DNA of 36,717 nt from JBHENC01 sp051000345 (lineage in GTDB: Bacteria > Acidobacteriota > Blastocatellia > Pyrinomonadales > Pyrinomonadaceae): NCBI GenBank assembly GCA_051000345.1, contig JBPCOJ010000039.1, positions 1 to 36,717 on the forward strand, read 5' to 3'. Below the pieces are notes generated by a model. That model ran no database searches and was not told where the DNA came from. It saw only the letters and a list, made by a program, of their open reading frames with translations. The translations under genes were made by a program, and so were the position numbers. This document shows positions 1 through 7,579 of the stretch, piece by piece. The stretch's first letter is position 1. Every line of letters starts with the position of its first letter.

Positions 1-2
1 TC

Positions 3-1022
3 GCAATGATCGTCTGCTACATCACCTTCGACGCGTCAGACAAAGAAAACGGCAAGCGCCCGCTTTTCTTTCTCATCTTTTCCACAGTGCTAATGATTAT
101 GGCCGCGCGTTGGCGGCGCGCCGTCGAATACTGGCCGCCCTTCGCCATCCTCTTTGCGGCGTTTTCTCTGCAACCGATTTTAAGCGGCGCACGCAACGCC
201 GTCGCCAATAAATTGCCGACGAACGTGCTGGACGATTTACAACCGTTCCTAGATCGCCACGAACAACCCGAGGCGCTCGAAAAATCGCAACGCGAAGCAT
301 GGGCGGAAGGCGAAACCACCATTGTCGGCGTCGGCTTGAGCATCGCGCTCTACGTGATTCTGATGCCCTGGGATACGCATAAAACCGTGCGCGCCGCCAT
401 CGCTTTTTTGGTGCTGTCAATCGCGCTCGCCGTTCATTTCAAATTTCGCGGCATGGCCAAAACAGTTGTCGCCGTCGTTGCGCTCTGTCTCGGCGTCTGC
501 ATGTTTACGGCGGTCGGTTTGACGGCGCGCGACATCAAGGGCAACAACGGGCCGGATCATTTTCGCGGCGGCATGGAATGGATACGCGCCAACGTGCCTC
601 CGAACGAAATGATTTTTAATATCAACTGGGATATGTTCCCTAAAATATTCTTCTATGACACGACGCACGTTTACGTGTCAGGGCTTGACCCGACCTACTT
701 GCTCGATAAGAATCCCGATCTCGCAAAGCTCTACAACAACATCACGCTCGGCAAAGAGAAGGATTCCGGCCCGCTTATCCGCGAACGCTTCGGCGCGCAT
801 TACGTGTTCACAGACGACGGGCACGAAGATTTTTATAACAACGCGGCGGACAGCGGCTGGTTCGAGAAAGTTTACGAAGACGACGAATGCACGATCTTGC
901 ACATACGCGATCAAAAAGGCGCGGTGATGCCGGACGACAGCGAGGACAATGGCGACAACAACAATGACGGCAATGATAGCGACAGCGGCGGCGATCAGCA
1001 GGATGAAGACAACGGCGCTTGA
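3..1022 (+). CDS. C-terminal part of a multi-spanning membrane protein, glycosyltransferase-39-like (5' partial)
   Basis: The reading frame is open to the left edge, so the N-terminus lies outside the window; the first visible ATG at 6 is probably internal. Five hydrophobic segments are visible in the first half, for example around FFLIFSTVLMIMAA and VVAVVALCLGVCMF. A soluble part follows, beginning at GMEWIRANVP and containing FNINWDMFPKIFFYD and RFGAHYVFTDD. This layout resembles the C-terminal end of large acidobacterial membrane proteins of the PMT/GT39 type, in which a periplasmic domain follows the helices (recalled family resemblance). The last 30 or so residues are a low-complexity acidic tail rich in Asp, Asn and Gly. 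Substrate and reaction cannot be deduced. A lipoprotein gene follows 43 bases downstream on the same strand. Confidence 0.6.
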   Translation, partial: AMIVCYITFDASDKENGKRPLFFLIFSTVLMIMAARWRRAVEYWPPFAILFAAFSLQPILSGARNAVANKLPTNVLDDLQPFLDRHEQPEALEKSQREAWAEGETTIVGVGLSIALYVILMPWDTHKTVRAAIAFLVLSIALAVHFKFRGMAKTVVAVVALCLGVCMFTAVGLTARDIKGNNGPDHFRGGMEWIRANVPPNEMIFNINWDMFPKIFFYDTTHVYVSGLDPTYLLDKNPDLAKLYNNITLGKEKDSGPLIRERFGAHYVFTDDGHEDFYNNAADSGWFEKVYEDDECTILHIRDQKGAVMPDDSEDNGDNNNDGNDSDSGGDQQDEDNGA

Positions 1023-1065
1023 GACTTGGGAATAACTTTTTCGCGTGAAGCTCGAATAATCTGCT

Positions 1066-1497
1066 ATGAACAAAAAGCGCAACGTGGAACAGCACTTTTG
1101 CACAAGCAAGCGCGTGGTCGTTTTGCTCGCATCGCTAATCTTGACGATTCCATTTATCGGCTGCCGCAATGCAAATGCGCCGCAAGCCAACTCAGCCGCA
1201 TCCAAATCCGCGCTTGCTTCGCCCACGCCGCAATCCGCCTTCGAGCGCGATTTGCATTACGCGCGCAGCAGCCAGAATTTCACTAAGGTTTACGTCTTCG
1301 CGCGCAAGGACGGCAACGCGATTGAATCAACTGACGCGGATTTATTGAAGGCAAAAGCTCCGGCAGACCCGCATATCTGGTGGGTGCTGACCGATGAAAA
1401 GCGGCGCGTCATCATGTGTACATACTCCGACTTTGCGCCGCAGAAATTGAACTCACTGCGCGAGCATTTCAACGTCGAAGATTACACAGACCGCTAA
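1066..1497 (+). CDS. Predicted small lipoprotein, unknown function
   Basis: A 143-residue protein with a basic N-terminus, a hydrophobic stretch (VVVLLASLILTIPF) and a lipobox-like FIGC with Cys33, so it is probably exported and lipidated. The following 25 or so residues are Ala/Ser/Pro/Asn-rich, a typical flexible linker. The remainder is a small folded region with KVYVFARKDG and HIWWVLTDEKRRVIMCTYSDF, which I do not recognise as a named domain. It sits between two membrane-protein genes on the same strand with short gaps (43 and 36 bases), so co-transcription is plausible. No catalytic residues are evident. Confidence 0.65.
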   Translation: MNKKRNVEQHFCTSKRVVVLLASLILTIPFIGCRNANAPQANSAASKSALASPTPQSAFERDLHYARSSQNFTKVYVFARKDGNAIESTDADLLKAKAPADPHIWWVLTDEKRRVIMCTYSDFAPQKLNSLREHFNVEDYTDR

Positions 1498-1533
1498 ACC
1501 TTTTCCTGCTATCAACGAAGCGAGAAACCTTTT

Positions 1534-2223
1534 ATGTTGTCTCCCGATAACGCGCACACCGCCACTACAGACAGCACTACGACGACAAGCAGCGATACCG
1601 TCATCCTGCAAATGCTTCATGCGCAACTAGAGCGTATGCGCGCGATGCTCTACAAATACTCCGACCTCTTTTACCAACTCATCATCGTCGGCATCATCGT
1701 GCTGATCCTGATGACAATGGCGAGCTTCACCGAAACTTTCCGCGCGACGGTGCTGTTGATGCCATTCTTCACCATCTACATCGGCGTGCAATCGGCCTAC
1801 TTTTTAACTTACGTCGTCTTCGCGCGCATCTACGCCACAGGCATCGAACAGCGCATCAATCGCTTGCTTAAAGACGAAGTTTTGATCGCGCACAAACAGG
1901 AAGCAGCATATCTTTTCCCGCTCGACGGCGCACAATTCGCGGGCGTGCCGTTGCGCCTACGGCAAACCTTCATCGGCTTCATCACCATTCATTTCTGGAT
2001 CACGGGCGCAGTCGTCATTGCACTTTCATCCTATCGCGCATGCCAACTGTTGCCCGTCATCAGAGAAGAATTCCCGCCCGTCGCTCTTTACTTTCCCGCG
2101 CTCATCCTCTGGTCACTGCTGCATCTCGTTTACCTCGTCTGGTATTTCGGCACGCGTTATTACGAGCGCCGCATCATGTCGATTGTGCAAGACGCTTACC
2201 GCGCTGATTACGATGCAGCGTGA
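1534..2223 (+). CDS. Integral membrane protein, unknown function
   Basis: A 229-residue protein with a Thr/Ser-rich N-terminus and four clear hydrophobic segments: LIIVGIIVLILMTMASF, LLMPFFTIYIGVQSAYFLTY, an FIGFITIHFWITGAVVIA segment and LYFPALILWSLLHLVYLVWY. The loop between the second and third is charged and probably cytoplasmic. No transporter or enzyme motif is visible. A GAGAAA sequence shortly before the ATG may serve as a weak ribosome binding site. It follows the lipoprotein gene by 36 bases and could belong to the same transcript. It could be a scaffold or sensor membrane protein; nothing in the sequence decides this. Confidence 0.6.
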   Translation: MLSPDNAHTATTDSTTTTSSDTVILQMLHAQLERMRAMLYKYSDLFYQLIIVGIIVLILMTMASFTETFRATVLLMPFFTIYIGVQSAYFLTYVVFARIYATGIEQRINRLLKDEVLIAHKQEAAYLFPLDGAQFAGVPLRLRQTFIGFITIHFWITGAVVIALSSYRACQLLPVIREEFPPVALYFPALILWSLLHLVYLVWYFGTRYYERRIMSIVQDAYRADYDAA

Positions 2224-2281
2224 ATTCTTGTTGACAGCTTACCCTTGAATTTCCTCGTCAAGACTGATTACATACTGCTAG

Positions 2282-2521
2282 ATGGAAGTGGATTTCGAGA
2301 TACTCGGTGATATTACCGAAACGGAAACGATTGCCATTGGTAATTCGATTCGTGAATTGCCTGTGCTGCGAAGGCGGTTTGGTCGTGGTCGCTGGCGAAA
2401 GCGAAAGGGAGTTGCCAATATACGGCTTTCTGATGGTAGGATACGTCTTGCCGAGGTTCATTGGTATGAAGCGCACGGCATAGGCAAGGTGAGAATGAAA
2501 ATCAAGCAGTATCTGGATTAA
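2282..2521 (+). CDS. Small conserved basic protein, unknown function (first gene of a pair)
   Basis: A 79-residue protein with a strongly basic centre (RRRFGRGRWRKRKG) followed by VHWYEAHGIGK. I recall very similar small hypothetical proteins in Cyanobacteria and Acidobacteriota, which supports a real gene, but no function is known to me. The basic patch suggests nucleic-acid binding (inference). The stop codon at 2519-2521 is four bases before the ATG of the next small gene, so the two are almost certainly co-transcribed. The pair organisation is like that of small toxin-antitoxin modules, but there is no motif evidence for that. No good ribosome binding site is visible before the ATG. Confidence 0.6.
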   Translation: MEVDFEILGDITETETIAIGNSIRELPVLRRRFGRGRWRKRKGVANIRLSDGRIRLAEVHWYEAHGIGKVRMKIKQYLD

Positions 2522-2525
2522 AGCT

Positions 2526-2762
2526 ATGGAACACGAAGGCGCACAGCCACGATTTGTCATCTGCATAAACAATGCCAATTATCCCGATGATTTGAAGGTC
2601 AGAACCGTCTATCAGGTATTGCCTGACGAGTCGGCGGCGAGAAGCAATTACATCAGAGTCATAGATGAAACAGGCGAAGATTACTTGTATCCGGCGACGT
2701 GCTTTGTCTTCGTGGAAGTACCGCCTGAAGCTGCGAAAACATTGATGGTTGCAGTGCCCTGA
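2526..2762 (+). CDS. Small conserved protein, unknown function (second gene of a pair)
   Basis: A 78-residue protein with FVICINNANYPDDLKVRTVY near the N-terminus and RVIDETGEDYLYPATCFVFV in the second half. Homologous small proteins carrying the same NNxxYPxxL and ESGEDYLYP-like blocks recur as hypotheticals in Cyanobacteria and other phyla (recalled). The fold looks like a small beta barrel, SH3-like at best (inference). It starts four bases after the preceding small gene and the pair ends in a strong bidirectional terminator about 50 bases downstream, so the two genes form the end of a transcription unit. Confidence 0.6.
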   Translation: MEHEGAQPRFVICINNANYPDDLKVRTVYQVLPDESAARSNYIRVIDETGEDYLYPATCFVFVEVPPEAAKTLMVAVP

Positions 2763-2812
2763 TTCTTCTGCGCTGTTGCTGCTTAACAAGTCTTTGCCGC
2801 CAATACCCTGAA

Positions 2813-2860
2813 AAAAGCAAAGAGGCCGCATCTTAATCGAGATGCGGCCTCTTTGCTTTT
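2813..2860. terminator. Bidirectional intrinsic terminator between convergent genes
   Basis: Perfect 21-bp inverted repeat (arms 2813-2833 and 2840-2860) with a 6-nt loop. The stem is flanked by A-tracts on the left and T-tracts on the right, so it can terminate both the plus-strand small gene pair and lipA on the minus strand, whose stop codon lies 11 bases away. Confidence 0.92.
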
Positions 2861-2870
2861 GAAACTCGGT

Positions 2871-3812
2871 TTAGCGCGCGCTTGCTGCTTCGGCGAGTTG
2901 TTGTGATGGCGCTTCGGTTTGCTGGCGCGCGTGATATGAAGAGCGTGTGAGCGGGCTTGATTCGACGTGGCGAAAGCCTAGCTCCATGCCGACTTCGTGC
3001 CAGCGCGTGAATTCTTCGGGCGTGACGTAGCGTTCGACGGGCAGGCGGCGCGCGTGCGGCTGCAAATACTGTCCGATAGTCATAATGTCGCAGGAGACTT
3101 TGCGCAAGTCCCTCATCAATTCAACGACTTCATCGAAGGTTTCGCCTAAGCCCGCCATGATGCCTGTCTTGGTCAACATGCCGCGCTTTTCGCGGTCACG
3201 TCGCGCGGCGGCGCGTTCGAGCAGCGTCAAAGTCTGCTGGTAATTGGCGTCTGGACGCACGCGCTTGTAAAGCCGCGCAATGGTTTCCGTGTTGTGATTG
3301 AGTACGTCCGGCTGCGCGTCGAGCACTGTGTGGAGCGCGGCTTCGTCGCCGTTAAAATCTGGGATCAACACTTCGACTTTGCAGGAAGGATTCTGCGCGC
3401 GCACCTCGCGGATTGTTTCCGCCCAGTGCATTGCGCCGCCGTCCGGCAGATCGTCGCGGTTGACGGAAGTGATAACGGCGTGCGCGAGATTCAAATGCTT
3501 GACGGCGATGGCGACGTTGCGCGGTTCTTCCGCGTCGAGGTCTCCCGGCTTGCCTTTATTAACGGCGCAGAAACCGCAGTGGCGCGTGCATGTATCGCCG
3601 CCGAGCATAAAGGTCGCGGTGCGGTCATTCCAGCACTCGAAGATATTTGGGCATCGCGCTTCCTGACAAACAGTGTGCAGATTCAAGCCTTCGATTAACT
3701 TCAAGACGTGATTCTGGTTCGTCGGATCGCCGAGGCGTATGCGCAGCCAATCGGGTTTCGGCTCGCGCGCCTGCGCCGGTCTGTTGCTGATAACCTTTAG
3801 TTCGCGGCTCAA
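2871..3812 (-). CDS. lipA: Lipoyl synthase LipA (radical SAM)
   Basis: LipA inserts two sulfur atoms into protein-bound octanoyl groups to make lipoate, in the cytoplasm. The 313-residue protein has both diagnostic cysteine sets: the auxiliary cluster set Cys49, Cys54, Cys60 (CQEARCPNIFEC) and the radical SAM set Cys75, Cys79, Cys82 (CTRHCGFC). The C-terminal SPLTRSSYHA holds the conserved RSSY ligand region. Translation starts with TTG at 3810-3812, preceded by GGAGG at 3820-3824 with 7 bases between, which fixes the start. It is the last gene of a lipB - dehydratase - lipA operon and ends at a strong terminator. The auxiliary cluster is consumed as sulfur donor (family knowledge), which ties this gene to the Fe-S assembly genes at 27.8-32 kb. 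The 22-residue C-terminal tail is Ala/Gln-rich. Confidence 0.97.
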   Translation of the reverse strand: MSRELKVISNRPAQAREPKPDWLRIRLGDPTNQNHVLKLIEGLNLHTVCQEARCPNIFECWNDRTATFMLGGDTCTRHCGFCAVNKGKPGDLDAEEPRNVAIAVKHLNLAHAVITSVNRDDLPDGGAMHWAETIREVRAQNPSCKVEVLIPDFNGDEAALHTVLDAQPDVLNHNTETIARLYKRVRPDANYQQTLTLLERAAARRDREKRGMLTKTGIMAGLGETFDEVVELMRDLRKVSCDIMTIGQYLQPHARRLPVERYVTPEEFTRWHEVGMELGFRHVESSPLTRSSYHARQQTEAPSQQLAEAASAR

Positions 3813-3844
3813 AATATTTCCTCCAAGAGCTTCGACTCCGAAAC

Positions 3845-4852
3845 TTATTTTAACACCCGCGCGGCTTCGTTGTCGCTGTCCGGTGCGAGAAGGCGCGCGA
3901 GCGTTTCGGGATCGACATTGCCGCCGGAGAGAATCACGCCGACATTCTTGAATTCGCGCGGCAAACGATTGAAAAGCAACGCCGCCGCAGACACAGCGCC
4001 CGTCGGCTCGACGACGAGTTTCATGCGCAAAAGAAGAAAGCGCAGCGCTTCGATAATCTCTCTATCTGAAACAATCAAGACATCGGCGGCGTTTTTTTGC
4101 AGCACGGGAAACGTGAGCGCGCCCGGCGCTTGATTGCGCATTCCGTCGGCGATGGTCGGCGGCGGCTCTATGCACACGCGCTCGCCTTTAATGAAGGATT
4201 GCCGCGTGTCATCCGCCGTTTCCGCTTCGACGGCGAAACATTTTATGTTCGGATTAAGCCCGCGCGCCGCCGTGCTTGCGCCCGCGAATAATCCGCCGCC
4301 GCCGCACGGCGTCACGATGCAATCAATCTCCGGCACGTCGTCGAGAAGTTCGAGCGCGCATGTGCCTTGCCCTGCCATAATTTCGTAGTCATCGTAGGGC
4401 GGCACAAGCGTTAGATGTTCGCGGGCGGCGATTTCCTGCGTGAATTTTTCGCGGTCATCCAGCTTACGATCATAAAAGACGACTTCCGCGCCGTAGCCGC
4501 GCGTCGCCGCGATCTTCATTTGCGGCGCATCCGTCGGCATCGCAATCACTGCGCGCGTTCCGGCTTCGCGTGCGGCGAGCGCGACGGCCTGCGCGTGATT
4601 GCCCGAAGAAAAAGCGACGACGCCTTGCCTTTTCTCATCTTCACGCAACGACAGAATCTTGTTCGTTGCGCCGCGAATCTTAAACGCACCGGCGCGCTGC
4701 AAGTTTTCGCATTTGAAAAAGATGCGTCGATTGATAACACCGCTGGCACGCGCCGCTGCTTCATCGAACGCGCGCGACGTAACGACAGGAGTGCGATGAA
4801 CGCGCCCTTCGATTCTTGTCGCGGCTTGCTTAATCAATTCAAGCGTGAGCAT
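3845..4852 (-). CDS. PLP-dependent threonine/serine dehydratase (threonine ammonia-lyase type, no ACT domain)
   Basis: A fold-type II PLP enzyme of 335 residues. It shows the PLP lysine Lys58 in GAFKIRG, the substrate loop SSGNHAQ at 82-88 and the phosphate-binding GGGG loop at 184-187. The C-terminus has LSGGNVD. There is no C-terminal ACT regulatory domain, so it is like the short, catabolic threonine dehydratases (TdcB type) and not like biosynthetic IlvA. The expected reaction is threonine to 2-oxobutyrate plus ammonia; serine dehydratase, serine racemase or threo-3-hydroxyaspartate dehydratase activities share these motifs and cannot be excluded. It lies between lipB (11-base gap) and lipA (32-base gap). 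The bases before its ATG carry GAAGTCA-type heptamer repeats and no recognisable Shine-Dalgarno, so translation may be coupled to lipB. Confidence 0.88.
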   Translation of the reverse strand: MLTLELIKQAATRIEGRVHRTPVVTSRAFDEAAARASGVINRRIFFKCENLQRAGAFKIRGATNKILSLREDEKRQGVVAFSSGNHAQAVALAAREAGTRAVIAMPTDAPQMKIAATRGYGAEVVFYDRKLDDREKFTQEIAAREHLTLVPPYDDYEIMAGQGTCALELLDDVPEIDCIVTPCGGGGLFAGASTAARGLNPNIKCFAVEAETADDTRQSFIKGERVCIEPPPTIADGMRNQAPGALTFPVLQKNAADVLIVSDREIIEALRFLLLRMKLVVEPTGAVSAAALLFNRLPREFKNVGVILSGGNVDPETLARLLAPDSDNEAARVLK

Positions 4853-4858
4853 AAAAAT

Positions 4859-4884
4859 AGAAGTCAGAAGTCAGGAGTCAGAAT
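4859..4884. repeat. Direct heptamer repeat (GAAGTCA type) at the 3' end of lipB
   Basis: Three adjacent copies of a degenerate 7-nt unit, AGAAGTC/AGGAGTC, are read on the plus strand. The lipB stop codon (TGA on the minus strand, 4864-4866) lies inside the run, so the last residues of LipB are encoded by it. The same unit recurs at 24214-24242 at the end of the hsp20 gene. Confidence 0.8.
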
Positions 4885-5601
4885 AAGATTTGTTGATGCT
4901 TCGATAGAGTTTGTCGCATGGCTACCGGATTCGTCGGATTCTTCTGCCGCAAATTCTTCGGGCGTCATGGCGAAAACGTCTGCGAAGTGTTCGATGATGC
5001 TGTCTTCGACTTCGCGCGGATTAATTTCGCGTTCGAGCAATTCGTTCATTGAAGTGACGTGTTCGCCTTCGCACGCGATGATTAAATCGAAGAAGCTCAA
5101 GTCAGTATTGACGTTCAAAGCAAAGCCGTGCGTCGTTATCCAACGCGCGATGTGTATGCCAATGGCGGCGACTTTTCCGCGCGTCGTATGCACGCCGGTC
5201 AAGCCTTTGATGCGAAAACTCTCGATACGGAAATCCAAGAGCGCGCGCATCAAAACTTCTTCCAGATCGCGCACGTAACGATGCACGTCCTTGCGGTCTG
5301 GACTCAAATTGATAATCGGATAGCAGACGAGTTGGCCGAGTCCGTGATACGTGACTTTGCCGCCGCGATTGGTTTCAAAGACTGTTACATCACGCTCGGC
5401 TAAGTCTTCAGGCGCGGCGAGAATGTTGGCGTGCGACGCAATGCGCCCGAGCGTCAGCGTGTGCGGATGCTCGACAAACAGCAGAGTATCCGGCTGGCTG
5501 CCTTCGCGCACGCCGCGCTCTGTTTCCTTTTGAATTGAAAGCGCCGCCGCGTATTCGAGACGACCAAGCCGACGGACTTTCAGCGCTTTGCTTCGGCTCA
5601 T
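4864..5601 (-). CDS. lipB: Octanoyltransferase LipB
   Basis: LipB moves octanoate from acyl carrier protein to the lipoyl domains of 2-oxoacid dehydrogenases and the glycine cleavage H protein, the step before LipA. The protein shows the family signature RGGKVTYHGLGQLVCYP (79-95), the catalytic-site Lys143 in RGKVAAIG and Cys177 in IIACEGEHVTSM. I place the start at the ATG at 5599-5601 (MSRSKALKV, 245 residues), which matches the usual N-terminus; a longer frame to 5703 adds 34 residues with no family support. The C-terminal 30 residues are extra, and the last few come from a heptamer repeat. First gene of the lipB - dehydratase - lipA operon, divergent from the secreted-protein gene at 5753. 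Confidence 0.95.
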   Translation of the reverse strand: MSRSKALKVRRLGRLEYAAALSIQKETERGVREGSQPDTLLFVEHPHTLTLGRIASHANILAAPEDLAERDVTVFETNRGGKVTYHGLGQLVCYPIINLSPDRKDVHRYVRDLEEVLMRALLDFRIESFRIKGLTGVHTTRGKVAAIGIHIARWITTHGFALNVNTDLSFFDLIIACEGEHVTSMNELLEREINPREVEDSIIEHFADVFAMTPEEFAAEESDESGSHATNSIEASTNLILTPDF

Positions 5602-5752
5602 AATTCTTCTACCAATTTCATCACGCGTAATTCGGCTGCGCGAAACGTTTGTTATATTGTAGCAGCGCGTGCCGCCGTGCGGCGAATCTTTGTTCGGCGA
5701 CATGTGCCGTGAAAGCGCGTTGTCATTACTTCAGTATGAAGGAGAAAAATCT

Positions 5753-6304
5753 TTGAAACGAATTTACGTTTCCCTTGCAAGCCTGTCGTTGCTGCTAATT
5801 CTTTTGCCGCAATCCTTCGCCCTGTCGCAGACGCGGCGGAGAGCAGTCACGCAGCAGCGGCGCGGCGCATCATCGAACAGCAAACAGCAGAATACAAACG
5901 GGGAGAGCAACGGCGCGCGCGCGGCGGGTGCGTCGCGTGTCGCCGAACAAATCAAATTGCTATCGAGATTTCTTTATCTTTACGGGCGCATTACGAACGG
6001 CTTCGATGCGGCGACGGAAGCAGCGCAGCGCGGCGAGACGAGCCGTGCGGCGACACAGCAAACAGAGCAGAGCCGCGCGGCCGTGCGCTTGAATCTGCGT
6101 AACGTGCGCGAAGGCTTGGATGATTTGGAAATTCGTTTTCGCACGACGCCGGAATTGCAGCGTTACTATACGAGCCTTGCGGGAACGGCGGCGCTGGCGG
6201 CGAGCGCGGAAGAAAAGGCGGAGGCGAATCAATTCGACAAGGCCGGGCGCACATTGATCGAAGCCGTCAATAAGCTAACAGATGTGCTGCTGGAAATGCG
6301 CTGA
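5753..6304 (+). CDS. Small secreted or periplasmic protein, unknown function
   Basis: Starts at TTG 5753-5755 with AAGGAG at 5739-5744, 8 bases upstream; the longer frame to 5669 has no such site. The N-terminus is a clear signal peptide: KR, then IYVSLASLSLLLILLPQSFALSQ-like hydrophobic residues with a probable cut after ALS. A Gln/Arg/Ser/Asn-rich linker follows, then an alpha-helical region, residues 60-183, with regularly spaced Arg, Glu, Ala and Leu. It contains IKLLSRFLYLYGRITNGFDAA and LIEAVNKLTDVLLEMR. I do not recognise the family. It is divergent from lipB and convergent with the VWA gene, whose stop is only 43 bases away, so it is probably a single-gene unit. Confidence 0.65.
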   Translation: MKRIYVSLASLSLLLILLPQSFALSQTRRRAVTQQRRGASSNSKQQNTNGESNGARAAGASRVAEQIKLLSRFLYLYGRITNGFDAATEAAQRGETSRAATQQTEQSRAAVRLNLRNVREGLDDLEIRFRTTPELQRYYTSLAGTAALAASAEEKAEANQFDKAGRTLIEAVNKLTDVLLEMR

Positions 6305-6346
6305 ATAAAATTGTCGCGGCAGGAACAAACTGCGCTGTTACGCTGC

Positions 6347-7495
6347 TCAACGATTCTTCGTGTAATAACCCTGTCGCGCGCGTATGCGCAAATCCGCGCG
6401 CGACGGTGTGCGAACTTTGATGCTGAGGAATGTGCCGTTCGGAGAGGTGTTCTGCGAGTAGTATTGCAGCAGATATTGCGAGCGCAACTCGTTGGCGATC
6501 TGGCGAAAGATTACGTCAAGGTCTGTTTCTCTTTCGGGAGTGAATGCCGCGCCGCCCGTCGCCGCCGCGAACTGCTGCATACCTTGCTGCGCGCGCGTGC
6601 TGATGATGTTGAGGCGCAGAGATTCGCCGCTCGGATTAAGCGAGTAAAAGATAGCGTCCGTGCGCTGCAATTCGCGCTGCACTTCGGCGCGCACGCGTGT
6701 TTGAATTGCCAGCCTTTGCGTTAGCGTCGAAGCTTGTTCGCGCGCGGCTTTGATTTTTTCGCTGTTGTTATCTTCGCCGTCGGAAATGACGATGATGACG
6801 CGTCTGGCTCCCGCAGGCGCAGACTTCGCAAGATACTGCGCCGCATCGACTACCGTATCGTAAAAGGCTGTGGAACTTCTGGCGGGTTGAATCGCTAATA
6901 ATTTAGCGGAAGCCGCGTCGAGACTCGCGCGCGTTTGTTCGAGGCGCGGTTGGGCGTCGATGGCAAAGACGGAGGCGTGGTCTGCGGGCTTGAGAATTTG
7001 TTTGAGAAAGCGCACGGCGGCTTCCTTTTCAAAAGAGAAGCGCGCGTTGACGCTGCCCGATACGTCAAGGAGCACGGCGATTTCGAGCGGGACTTGTTCG
7101 GCATCGCCGAGACGCGCGATTTGCTGCGAGCGATTGTCTTCTTCGAGCCGGAAATCCGTCGCCTGCAAACGCAGCACGGGCTGCCCCGTCGCGTTTGTCA
7201 CGGAAACAGGCACCACGACCAAGTTCGAGGTCACGCGAATAACTTCGTCATCGTCGGCAGTATTCTCCGCGTTCGTCGAAGGCGCGGGAGTTTGCTTTGG
7301 CAGCGGCGATGCTGATGGAGTCGGTGACGTTGCGGGTAATTGTTTTACCATCGGTGTCGGAGCAGTTGTTTGTTGTCGCGTGCGTGCTGATGGTGGTTGT
7401 TGCGCGCGAACAATTACAGTGAAGATAAAAAACGCCAGCGCTCCGAGAATCAAGAGCGCTGGCGTTTGCTGTTTTCTGTTTTTGATGAAAGTCAT
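6347..7495 (-). CDS. VWFA-related Acidobacterial domain protein (secreted)
   Basis: A 382-residue exported protein. It has a signal-anchor (ALLILGALAFFIFTVIV, 13-29) and a Thr/Pro/Ser-rich linker to about residue 85. An N-terminal strand domain follows (VTSNLVVVPVSVTN...DFRLEEDN), then a von Willebrand factor A domain with the metal-site motif DVSGS at 144-148 and VIIVISDGEDNN. The C-terminal signature LRSQYLLQYYSQN...RARQGYYTK closes it. This architecture is the family called 'VWFA-related Acidobacterial domain', largely restricted to Acidobacteriota, and is the best taxonomic marker in the window. Function is unproven; a metal-dependent binding role outside the cytoplasm is the usual guess. 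It lies downstream of the OmpA-family gene on the same strand, separated by 84 bases that hold a heptamer palindrome. Confidence 0.9.
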   Translation of the reverse strand: MTFIKNRKQQTPALLILGALAFFIFTVIVRAQQPPSARTRQQTTAPTPMVKQLPATSPTPSASPLPKQTPAPSTNAENTADDDEVIRVTSNLVVVPVSVTNATGQPVLRLQATDFRLEEDNRSQQIARLGDAEQVPLEIAVLLDVSGSVNARFSFEKEAAVRFLKQILKPADHASVFAIDAQPRLEQTRASLDAASAKLLAIQPARSSTAFYDTVVDAAQYLAKSAPAGARRVIIVISDGEDNNSEKIKAAREQASTLTQRLAIQTRVRAEVQRELQRTDAIFYSLNPSGESLRLNIISTRAQQGMQQFAAATGGAAFTPERETDLDVIFRQIANELRSQYLLQYYSQNTSPNGTFLSIKVRTPSRADLRIRARQGYYTKNR

Positions 7496-7499
7496 TTAC

Positions 7500-7576
7500 T
7501 CGATTGCGATTCGCAAATTTGAGGAAACGGAAAATCCGTTTTTCAATCGGCAATCGCAAATCTAAAATCGCAAATT
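7500..7576. repeat. Heptamer palindrome, GATTTGC/GCAAATC family, copy 1
   Basis: The gap between the OmpA-type and VWA genes consists of degenerate heptamers close to GATTGCG on the left and AATCGCA on the right, in inverted orientation. A 7-bp perfect hairpin (AAACGGA/TCCGTTT) sits at the centre. The same unit builds the element at 31013-31096. Confidence 0.7.
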
Positions 7577-7579
7577 ACG

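Noticed and set aside
678..1226. A 182-codon minus-strand frame across the end of the first gene and the lipoprotein gene
   Set aside because: Val/Ile-rich translation of the complement of an acidic low-complexity tail; no start signal or homology recognised.
2231..2236. TTGACA as a -35 box for the small gene pair
   Set aside because: No acceptable -10 sequence lies 15-19 bases downstream.
4415..5278. A 287-codon plus-strand frame opposite the dehydratase and lipB genes
   Set aside because: It is antisense to two well-supported genes, spans their junction, and its translation is Arg/Cys/Ala-rich without domain features.
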